Shown: one piece after another, positions 1-6,199 of the stretch
How the letters are laid out: each line of letters opens with the position of its first letter
Position numbering within the stretch: position 1 is the stretch's first letter
Source of the DNA: Vicinamibacteria bacterium
GTDB taxonomy: Bacteria > Acidobacteriota > Vicinamibacteria > Vicinamibacterales > UBA2999
Reading direction: 5' to 3'
Assembly (NCBI GenBank): GCA_025924295.1
Contig: JAICEG010000102.1
Location: 1 to 12,939, forward strand
DNA: 12,939 nt
The notes under the pieces: model-generated
What the model was told of the DNA's origin: nothing
The model's database searches: none
Seen by the model: the letters and a program-made list of their open reading frames with translations, nothing else
Position numbers and translations under genes: made by a program

Positions 1-659
1 CTCGGGGAAATGTGCGGCCGCCCGTCCGTGTAGAGCACGCGCGTGTCATGGACCATCTCGTAGCTGATGACGACCATGCCCGGTGCCTGCACGATCCGGT
101 TGCCGTTTCCGTAGACCACGCGGAGCACCGACCCGACGATCCCGCGGGTGATGCACCGGTCGTACATCGTGAAGTCTTCGGGTGTATTGAAAGGGCCGTC
201 GCCAAAGGTGCCGCGGTCGCGCGGCGCGCGCCGTTTCTCGGCAGCAGGCGTGACGGCAGGGATGCGCCCGTCAGGCGGGTCGACGACGATCGACGTCTGC
301 CTGAAGGAACGCCGGGCGTAGTCGCCGCGGAAGGTACCGATGGCGTTCAGCGCGTTCTGAATGCCTTGCTGGGTCTGCTTTTGACGAGCCGCCCATTGCT
401 CGTCGGATTGATAGAGGTTGTTGCCCAGATCGACGGGCCGCGACGTCGGGATACCGCTCGTGTCGTCGCTGGACCAGACGCCCTGCAGATCCGGATCACC
501 CCAGGGTGTTTTCGGCACGACGTAGTTGATGGCCGGTCCGTTGTTGTACGCAGTGATCACGAGCGGCGGCGCCGACGTGCTCTGCCCGGACAGCGGCAGG
601 GAAGCCAGTGCTGCGATCGCGAGTGCGAGGCTCATCGATGCAAGAGTGCGGATCATCAT
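1..659 (-). CDS. Secreted TPWGDPD-family protein of unknown function (5' part; runs off left edge)
   Basis: Reading the minus strand from ATG at 659 gives 219 codons without a stop up to the window edge, so the C-terminus is missing. GGAG (666-669) lies 6 nt before the ATG and supports this start. Residues 1-26 look like a Sec signal peptide ending LSGQ. Then come V48-P-K-T-P-W-G-D-P-D57, a VDPPDGR motif, Y166-DRC-ITRG with Cys169, and a QAPGMVVI segment. The same motifs in the same order occur in the protein encoded at 5078-6118, and the N-terminal part matches the protein starting at 12565 (both have a TFRG/AFRN-x(5)-FRQ segment). I know such proteins only as hypothetical secreted proteins frequent in Acidobacteriota; no reaction can be assigned. 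It is transcribed divergently from the PQQ dehydrogenase genes. Sure of the gene and family, not of the function. Confidence 0.88.
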   Translation of the reverse strand, partial: MMIRTLASMSLALAIAALASLPLSGQSTSAPPLVITAYNNGPAINYVVPKTPWGDPDLQGVWSSDDTSGIPTSRPVDLGNNLYQSDEQWAARQKQTQQGIQNALNAIGTFRGDYARRSFRQTSIVVDPPDGRIPAVTPAAEKRRAPRDRGTFGDGPFNTPEDFTMYDRCITRGIVGSVLRVVYGNGNRIVQAPGMVVISYEMVHDTRVLYTDGRPHISP

Positions 660-671
660 GGACGACTCCGT

Positions 672-717
672 AAAAAGGGCTCTCGGCCCACGGCTTTGGG
701 CTCTTGGATTCGAGCCC
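672..717 (-). promoter_or_regulatory. Hairpins with a T5 run in the leader of the minus-strand gene (attenuator-like)
   Basis: On the minus strand, GGGCTC (717-712) can pair with GAGCCC (703-698) across an 8-nt loop. Downstream, GGGC (689-686) can pair with GCCC (680-677) across CGAGA, and this is followed directly by TTTTT (676-672). The first GGGCTC could also pair with the second GAGCCC (682-677). The arrangement ends about 3 nt before the GGAG ribosome binding site of the minus-strand gene. It has the form of a short intrinsic terminator with an alternative upstream pairing. The terminator stem is only 4 bp, so a regulatory role is a guess. Confidence 0.3.
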
Positions 718-739
718 GGAAACCGATGACTGCGTGCGT

Positions 740-745
740 ATTATA
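740..745 (-). promoter_or_regulatory. Perfect TATAAT -10 hexamer for the minus-strand secreted-protein gene
   Basis: The minus strand reads TATAAT at 745-740, a full sigma-70 -10 match in otherwise GC-rich DNA. It would start a transcript near 733, giving a leader of about 75 nt that contains the hairpins at 672-717. No good -35 hexamer is seen 16-19 nt upstream. The surrounding bases are nearly palindromic, so the plus strand also reads TATTAT at 739-744. Confidence 0.4.
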
Positions 746-804
746 CGGCCGCGGCGTGCATCTCCCGACCACGCGACAGCCCAGTTGTCGAGCCATCGAT
801 GCGA

Positions 805-810
805 TAGAAT
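805..810 (+). promoter_or_regulatory. Possible -10 element (TAGAAT) for the PQQ dehydrogenase operon
   Basis: TAGAAT matches the -10 consensus at five of six positions and lies about 97 nt upstream of the ATG at 907. A TTGTCG at 785-790 is spaced only 14 nt away, too close for an ordinary -35; CAGTTG at 782-787 has the right spacing but matches poorly. Upstream, CGACA (774-778) and TGTCG (786-790) form a short inverted repeat that could be an operator. Weak call. Confidence 0.22.
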
Positions 811-906
811 TGGTCGCCCGCCTTCGCTGTAGCTTCGGCGCGCCAGGCAGCTCTGGCGAAGGTTGCCGAGGCTCGTGCCTGACCCACAGAGACGAGGACA
901 CTCTTG

Positions 907-2967
907 ATGCGTAGATTCAGCGGATCCGTGTTGATTGCGGTCACCCTTGGGTTAGCGGCGCTGGCCGCGCAGTCTGGCAATTCGCGCGGCGGCAGTACGG
1001 TGAAGCCGTACACGACGTGGACGGCGTATCAGGGCGGGCCGCACTCGTCGCAGTTCTCGGCTCTGGATCAGATCAACAAGTCGAACGTGTCACGCCTCGA
1101 TGTGGCCTGGACCTACCCGGTCAACGGGAACATCACGTTCAACCCGATCATCGTCGACAACGTGATGTACGTGCAGGGCTCGGGCAACGCCATTGTGGCT
1201 CTCGATGCGGCGACCGGTAAGGAGATCTGGACGCACCCCAACCAGGGAGCTATCGGTGCGCGTGGCCTCAACTACTGGGAGAGCCAGGATCGATCCGACC
1301 GCCGCCTGCTGTATCTGAATGCCGGCCACCTGACAGCGATCAACGCGCAGACAGGTGAGACGATCACCACGTTCGGCACCAATGGGCGAGTCGACCTTCG
1401 GGTTGCCCTGTGGCGTGAGGCACGCAATCCGCTGCAGACGAGCAACCCCGGCCGGATTTTCGAGAACCTGATGATCATCTCGTTGCCGGCGCAGGGCGCT
1501 GGCTACGTCTCGACTCCTGCCGACGTGCAGGCGTACGACGTGCGCACCGGGAAGATCGCGTGGGTCTTCCACAGCATTCCGCATCCTGGTGAGTTCGGGT
1601 ACGACACCTGGCCGGAAGGTGCGTACAGGACGGCAGGCGGCGTGCACAACTGGAGTGAGCTGACGGTCGACACGCAGAACGGCATCGCGTTCATTCCGTT
1701 TGGAACGGCACGCTTCGATTTCTACGGCGGCGATCGCCCGGGCGCGAACCTGTTCGGCAACAGCCTCGTGGCACTCGACGCGCGCACCGGCAAGCGGCTC
1801 TGGCACCAGCAGCTCGTGCATCACGATCTGTGGGACTACGACCTGCCGCAGGCGCCCAAGCTGCTGACGCTGCGGCAGAACGGACGCAACATCGACGTCG
1901 TCGCGCAGGCGACGAAATACGGTTTCATCTTCGTCTTCGATCGCAAGACCGGCCAGCCGATCTTCCCGATCGAGGAGCGGCCTGTCCCGCAGTCCGACGT
2001 GCCGGGGGAGAAGAGCTGGCCGACGCAGCCGTTCCCGACCAGGCCTGCGCCGTTCGCGCGCCAGTCGTTCACCGAGAAAGACATCAACCCGTATCTGCCC
2101 GAGGCTGAGAAGGAGCAGCTGCGGCAGCGTCTGCGCAACGCGAGGAACGACGGGCTCTTCACGCCACCGAGCCTCGAAGGCTCGATCCAGATGCCGGGTC
2201 ACAACGGCGGAGCGAACTGGGGCAGCTCCGCGGTCGATCCGATCCGCGGCGAGTTCTACGTCGTCGCCAAGAACATGCCGACGCTCATGCGATTGGTGTT
2301 GAGCAACGAGGAACCGACGGCGGGCGGCGCGCTCGGTGGCGGTCCGGCGAGTCCGATCATCACGCCCGAACAGAAGGCGCAGTTGATGGCGGCAGCGAAG
2401 GAGGCAGCGGCCAAGGGACCCGTGCGCTACACGTCGCCGTACGATTTCATGCTCAGCCCGTCGAACGGCATGACCGCGATCGGTCCGCCGTGGTCGGAGA
2501 TCACCGCGTACAACCTGAACACCGGCGAGATCAAGTGGCGTGTCCCGCATGGCGGCATCACTGCGCCTCCTGAACTCAGTGTCAAACCAGATTCGGGCTC
2601 GCACATGCCGCGAGGTGGGCCGCTCGTGACGGCCGGCGGCCTGGTCTTCGTGGCGACCGCATCGGACCGCACGGTGCGCGCCTATGATCGCGACTCGGGC
2701 AAGGTCGTCTGGACGAAGGATCTGCCGACCGGGTCCGAAGGTGTTCCGGCGACGTATGAGGCCGGTGGGCGTCAGTTCATCGTGTTCCCCGTTGCTGCAG
2801 GAGCCGGACTGTTCCCGGCTCGATTCGGCGGGCCGGCAGCCGCGGCTCGCGGTGCAGGCGCGGCAGCGGCCGGTGGCGGTCCCGAGGCGCAGGGTGCGCG
2901 AGGCGGACGAGGCCGAGGCGGTGCGCCAGCACCCGGCGCGTACATCGCCTACGCCTTGCCACGCTGA
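907..2967 (+). CDS. Exported PQQ-dependent dehydrogenase-like beta-propeller protein (first of a tandem pair)
   Basis: 686 residues from ATG 907. GAGGA (894-898) sits 8 nt upstream, so I prefer this start to the TTG at 904. Residues 1-21 form a signal peptide ending LAA. The repeated blade motif A-x-D/N-x-x-T/S-G-x-x-x-W/F occurs about seven times (e.g. VALDAATGKEIW, VALDARTGKRLW, AYDRDSGKVVW), as in quinoprotein dehydrogenases. H305-H-D-L-W-D-Y-D312 matches the HHDxWDxD motif of membrane glucose-dehydrogenase relatives, where an Asp is the catalytic base (D310 by position). I find no cysteine at all, so there is no c-type haem domain and no vicinal disulfide; the electron acceptor must be separate. 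Residues 641-677 are a Gly/Ala/Arg-rich insert just before the last strand. Substrate unknown; sugars or alcohols are typical of the family. Likely co-transcribed with the next gene, 11 nt downstream. Confidence 0.88.
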   Translation: MRRFSGSVLIAVTLGLAALAAQSGNSRGGSTVKPYTTWTAYQGGPHSSQFSALDQINKSNVSRLDVAWTYPVNGNITFNPIIVDNVMYVQGSGNAIVALDAATGKEIWTHPNQGAIGARGLNYWESQDRSDRRLLYLNAGHLTAINAQTGETITTFGTNGRVDLRVALWREARNPLQTSNPGRIFENLMIISLPAQGAGYVSTPADVQAYDVRTGKIAWVFHSIPHPGEFGYDTWPEGAYRTAGGVHNWSELTVDTQNGIAFIPFGTARFDFYGGDRPGANLFGNSLVALDARTGKRLWHQQLVHHDLWDYDLPQAPKLLTLRQNGRNIDVVAQATKYGFIFVFDRKTGQPIFPIEERPVPQSDVPGEKSWPTQPFPTRPAPFARQSFTEKDINPYLPEAEKEQLRQRLRNARNDGLFTPPSLEGSIQMPGHNGGANWGSSAVDPIRGEFYVVAKNMPTLMRLVLSNEEPTAGGALGGGPASPIITPEQKAQLMAAAKEAAAKGPVRYTSPYDFMLSPSNGMTAIGPPWSEITAYNLNTGEIKWRVPHGGITAPPELSVKPDSGSHMPRGGPLVTAGGLVFVATASDRTVRAYDRDSGKVVWTKDLPTGSEGVPATYEAGGRQFIVFPVAAGAGLFPARFGGPAAAARGAGAAAAGGGPEAQGARGGRGRGGAPAPGAYIAYALPR

Positions 2968-2978
2968 GCGACCCTCGA

Positions 2979-4973
2979 ATGAGGAAGCCAGCACTCACAC
3001 TACGGAGCCGTATCGGGACGCTGATTGCCGCCACGTTCGTCGTGGCGGCGATTGGCGTCTGGGCCCAGGGTTCCACCCGCAATACGCGGAATCAGGTCGC
3101 CCCTGGCGACTGGCCGAATCTCAATCGCGATCTTGCCGCGACGCGCTATTCACCACTGACCGAGATCAACACGGCCAATGTGTCGTCGCTGAAGCGAGCC
3201 TGGGCGTTCAAGCTCGGTGGCGGTGCCACGTCGGTACCACTCGTGGTGAACGGCGTGATGTACGTCTCGAGCGGTCCACGCGTCGTGGCGCTCGATGGTG
3301 ATACCGGTCAGGAGATCTGGTCGTTCGTGGTGCCTCCGGTGCCCGCCGCACCGGTCCCGCCGTCGGACCAGCAACCACCTCCCGCTGGTCGTCGCGGAGG
3401 CGGTCCTGCTGTTCCGACAGCGTCGGCGCGTGGCGTCGGCTATTGGCCGGGCGACGGGAAGCTCGCGCCGCGCGTTCTGTTCATGAGCGGCAATCGGCTG
3501 TTCGCGATCGATGCCGCAACCGGAAAAACCGCTGAAGGATTCGGAAGCGGCGGGTCGGTCACGGTGGGCGTGTCGTACGGAGGTACGCCGACGATCTACC
3601 GCAACGTTGCCATCATTGGTGCGGCAACCGGCGAGACGCCGCAGGGTCCGCCCGGAAATCCACGCGCCTTCGATGTGATCACCGGCAGGAAGCTGTGGGA
3701 GTTCCAGACCGTCCCGCGCAAGGGAGAGAAGTTCAACGAGACGTGGGGCGACGGCTGGAAGGATCGATCGGGCGCGAACATGTGGGCATTTGCGGCGCCG
3801 GTCGATGTCGAGCGCGGCCTCGTCTACCTGCCGATTGCGGGTCCGGCCACCAACTACTACGGTGGCGATCGCCCGGGCAACAACCTGTTCGCGAACTCGA
3901 TCGTGGCGGTCGACGCACAGACCGGTAAGTACCGATGGCATTTCCAGACCGTCCATCACGATATTTGGGACATCGACATGCCGACTGCCGGTGCGTTGTT
4001 CGAGTTCGTGGAGAACGGCCGGCGCACCCCGGCGATCGCCCACGTCGGGAAGTCGAGCTACGTGTTCGTGCTCGATCGTTCGAACGGCAAGCCGCTCATC
4101 CCGGTGGAAGAGCGCCCCGTCCCAAAAGGAGATGTGCCAACCGAGTGGTACTCAGCGACGCAGCCTTTCCCCGTGCGTCCGGCCCCTCTCAGCCGCGTGA
4201 GCTTCAATGCCGAGACCGATCTCGTGCGGCCCGACGACACCACACCGGAACACGTCGCGGCGTGCAAGGCGATGATGGAGAAGGCGGGCGGGTACTTCAA
4301 CGCAGGCGCCTTCACACCGTTCCTCTTCAAGGAAACCGGGGCGCCGCCAAAGTCGACCATCCAGTTTCCCGGCGGCACCGGCGGTGTGAACTGGGGCGGG
4401 ATGGCGATGGATCCAACCACGGGTGTGTTCTTCGTCAACGCTCAGAACACCTCGCTCGTCGGCTGGACCGAGCGCAAGCCTCCGGGTGTGACCTACAGCT
4501 TCGAGGCGCCCAACTCGAATCACCCATTCGATCGTGCCAGCGTCAACGGAATCGGACCGTTCTTCACCTTCTCGGCGCCGCTCAGCGGTCAGTACAACGA
4601 GCGAGGTCAGCCGGTCGGTCCCAGCCTGCCGTGCCAGCGCCCGCCATGGTCCCGGCTCATCGCGGTGAATGCCCGCACCGGTCAAGTCGTATGGGAGTCA
4701 GTGTTGGGTGTGAACGACCTGCTGCCGGAAGGGAAGCGCCTTGTCGGTAACAGCGGCAGCGCCGGTCCAACGGTCACCGCTGGCGGACTCGTATTCGTAG
4801 GCGCGACCAACGACCGGCGTTTCCGTGCGTTCGATGTGAAAACGGGCAAGGAGATCTGGACCGCAATGCTCGAGGCCAACGCCAACGCCAACCCGATGAG
4901 CTACCAGGGCAAGAGCGGGAAGCAGCACGTAGCCGTTGTGGCCGGAAATACCTTGGTGGTGTACTCGCTATAG
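2979..4973 (+). CDS. Exported PQQ-dependent dehydrogenase-like beta-propeller protein (second of a tandem pair)
   Basis: 664 residues. The start ATG lies 11 nt after the preceding stop, with no clear Shine-Dalgarno, so translational coupling is likely. The signal peptide covers residues 1-29 (basic start, hydrophobic core, VWA cleavage site). The family opening DWPNLNRDLAATRYSPL is followed by blade motifs such as VALDGDTGQEIW, AFDVITGRKLW and AFDVKTGKEIW. H326-H-D-I-W-D-I-D333 is the HHDxWDxD motif, with D331 the candidate catalytic base. The C-terminal half has the PCQRPPW element typical of quinoprotein glucose dehydrogenase relatives; the only other cysteine seen is in VAACKAMM, and the two could pair. 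No CxxCH haem motif. A Pro/Gly-rich insert covers residues 119-150. It is clearly a paralogue of the upstream protein (shared GGDRPG-x-NLF and ERPVP-x-x-DVP segments) but far from identical, which suggests different substrates. Confidence 0.88.
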   Translation: MRKPALTLRSRIGTLIAATFVVAAIGVWAQGSTRNTRNQVAPGDWPNLNRDLAATRYSPLTEINTANVSSLKRAWAFKLGGGATSVPLVVNGVMYVSSGPRVVALDGDTGQEIWSFVVPPVPAAPVPPSDQQPPPAGRRGGGPAVPTASARGVGYWPGDGKLAPRVLFMSGNRLFAIDAATGKTAEGFGSGGSVTVGVSYGGTPTIYRNVAIIGAATGETPQGPPGNPRAFDVITGRKLWEFQTVPRKGEKFNETWGDGWKDRSGANMWAFAAPVDVERGLVYLPIAGPATNYYGGDRPGNNLFANSIVAVDAQTGKYRWHFQTVHHDIWDIDMPTAGALFEFVENGRRTPAIAHVGKSSYVFVLDRSNGKPLIPVEERPVPKGDVPTEWYSATQPFPVRPAPLSRVSFNAETDLVRPDDTTPEHVAACKAMMEKAGGYFNAGAFTPFLFKETGAPPKSTIQFPGGTGGVNWGGMAMDPTTGVFFVNAQNTSLVGWTERKPPGVTYSFEAPNSNHPFDRASVNGIGPFFTFSAPLSGQYNERGQPVGPSLPCQRPPWSRLIAVNARTGQVVWESVLGVNDLLPEGKRLVGNSGSAGPTVTAGGLVFVGATNDRRFRAFDVKTGKEIWTAMLEANANANPMSYQGKSGKQHVAVVAGNTLVVYSL

Positions 4974-4979
4974 CAACGG

Positions 4980-5068
4980 GTTCACGGTTCAGCGTTCATG
5001 GTTCCGAGTTCGTGTTCACGGTTCGGGTTCATGGTTCGGGGTTCGAGGTTCAGGGTTCGGGGTTCAGG
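4980..5068 (+). repeat. Tandem GTTC repeat tract, 13 units, mostly 7-nt period
   Basis: GTTC begins at 4980, 4987, 4994, 5001, 5008, 5014, 5021, 5027, 5034, 5041, 5048, 5055 and 5062. Ten of the twelve spacings are 7 nt and two are 6 nt. The three bases between cores vary (acg, agc, atg, cga, ggg, gag, agg), so it is a degenerate short tandem repeat. It fills nearly the whole gap between the second PQQ gene and the next gene. It is not a CRISPR array: units are too short and there are no spacers. Confidence 0.9.
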
Positions 5069-5069
5069 A
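5066..5069 (+). promoter_or_regulatory. Ribosome binding site AGGA supplied by the end of the repeat tract
   Basis: The last repeat unit, GTTCAGG, runs into AGGA, 8 nt before ATG 5078. This is the only well-placed Shine-Dalgarno-like element upstream and it decides the start against an in-frame GTG at 5012 that would translate the repeat itself. GAGAG also touches the ATG directly but is too close to serve. Confidence 0.5.
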
Positions 5070-5077
5070 TCCGAGAG

Positions 5078-6118
5078 ATGCACAAGACATTGATGGCGTT
5101 CACCGTGATAGCGGTGGCGTCGACTGTTCTTCTATCGGCTCAGACTCCATCGCCAATCGTGAAGCGCGACGCGGGATACACGGTTCCGAAGACTCCGTGG
5201 GGTGATCCCGACCTGCAGGGGAAGTGGCCGGGCACCGACATGGTGGGCACGCCGATGCAGCGGGATACCAAGCTGGGTACCCGCAATCTGCTGACCGAAG
5301 CCGAGTACAAGCAGGTTCAGGCACGATTCGCGAAGCAGGCCGCTCAGGATCAGGCCGACTTCGATCTCGATCATGCGACGAGCACACCCGGTGGAGATGT
5401 TGGTGGTCCCGTCTCACCGCCGCCGCACTGGCTGGAGCGCGGCAAGCCGCAGTACCAGGCCTCGCTCATCGTCGATCCACCGGATGGCCGGATGCCGGCG
5501 CTCACGACGGAGGCGCAGCAGCGTCAGGCAAAATTGCGCGAGAGGCGCGAGGGGCGCGGGCCGGCCGACTCGTACACGGATCGCAGCCTCTACGACCGCT
5601 GCATCTCTCGCGGAATCGCCGGCTCGATCCTGCCGGTGATTTACAACAACGGCAATGAGATCGTCCAGGCCCCGGGCGTCGTAGCCATTCGTAACGAGAT
5701 GATTCACGAGACGCGCGTCGTGTTGCTCGATGATCGTCCTCACCCGAGCCGACAGATCAGGATGTGGATGGGCGACTCACGCGGGCGATGGGACGGCGAC
5801 ACGCTCGTCGTCGAGACCAGGAACATCGGCAGCTTTGCCCCCGGCATCGGCGTCAATGGTGGTGGCACGCGGCACAGCAACGACATCACGATCACGGAAC
5901 GCTTCACGCGCATGAGCGCCGACGTCATGCTGTACGAGATGCGCATCGAGGATCCCAAGACGTGGACCCGCCCGTGGACCATCCAGTTCCCGCTGAGGCG
6001 GGACGATCATTACGGGCACCACGAGTACGCGTGCCACGAGGGCAACTACTCGCTCTTCAACATCCTCAGCGGAGCACGAGCGGACGAGAAAGCGGCCGCT
6101 GATGCGGCCAACCGGTAG
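5078..6118 (+). CDS. Secreted TPWGDPD-family protein of unknown function (complete copy)
   Basis: 346 residues from ATG 5078; the signal peptide covers about residues 1-22 (hydrophobic core, cleavage near LSAQ). Motifs in order: T39-PWGDPD-LQGKW near the mature N-terminus; VDPPDGRMPAL; Y172-DRC-ISRG; QAPGVVAI; G232-DSRGRWDGDTLVVET; a PKTWTRPWT segment; and a His-rich end, DDHYGHHEYACHEGNY, around residues 308-324. The only two cysteines are C175 and C319, so a disulfide or a metal site using C319 and nearby His/Glu is possible. It shares its order of motifs with the proteins at 1-659 and from 12565. I do not know a named Pfam function for it. It lies 104 nt downstream of the second PQQ gene on the same strand, which hints at a periplasmic partner role, but this is inference. 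Confidence 0.87.
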   Translation: MHKTLMAFTVIAVASTVLLSAQTPSPIVKRDAGYTVPKTPWGDPDLQGKWPGTDMVGTPMQRDTKLGTRNLLTEAEYKQVQARFAKQAAQDQADFDLDHATSTPGGDVGGPVSPPPHWLERGKPQYQASLIVDPPDGRMPALTTEAQQRQAKLRERREGRGPADSYTDRSLYDRCISRGIAGSILPVIYNNGNEIVQAPGVVAIRNEMIHETRVVLLDDRPHPSRQIRMWMGDSRGRWDGDTLVVETRNIGSFAPGIGVNGGGTRHSNDITITERFTRMSADVMLYEMRIEDPKTWTRPWTIQFPLRRDDHYGHHEYACHEGNYSLFNILSGARADEKAAADAANR

Positions 6119-6129
6119 CACGTAGTGTG

Positions 6130-6156
6130 CGGCTTCAGCCGGAGCCGGTCTTTCTT
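6130..6156 (+). terminator. Possible weak intrinsic terminator after the secreted-protein gene
   Basis: CGGCT (6130-6134) pairs with AGCCG (6143-6147) across an 8-nt loop and is followed by G-TCTTTCTT. A competing CGGC-TTCA-GCCG tetraloop hairpin overlaps it. It lies 12 nt past the stop at 6118 and 44 nt before the permease start, so it may separate the PQQ transcript from the permease gene. Short stem and broken T run keep this tentative. Confidence 0.33.
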
Positions 6157-6199
6157 GTGCCGCTGCAACTACGGTCCCTGCAATTCCGTCTAGAGGGTC

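Noticed and set aside
12..914. Long plus-strand open frame at the left end
   Set aside because: It is antisense to the secreted-protein gene on the minus strand, which has a signal peptide, ribosome binding site and family motifs; the plus-strand frame gives Arg/Asp-rich sequence with no recognisable motif.
1090..2994. 634-codon minus-strand open frame opposite the first PQQ gene
   Set aside because: High-GC antisense shadow: Arg-rich, no family motifs, and the plus strand encodes a clear beta-propeller enzyme.
907..4973. PQQ enzymes as quinohaemoproteins or as methanol dehydrogenase
   Set aside because: No CxxCH haem motif in either, no vicinal Cys-Cys, and the HHDxWDxD motif points to the glucose-dehydrogenase-like branch; no specific gene symbol is justified.
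4980..5068. CRISPR array
   Set aside because: Units are 6-7 nt, degenerate and without unique spacers; no cas genes are present.
5012..5077. GTG at 5012 as start of the TPWGDPD protein
   Set aside because: It would translate the GTTC repeat into a Gly/Phe-rich leader ahead of the signal peptide and has no suitable ribosome binding site; ATG 5078 has both.
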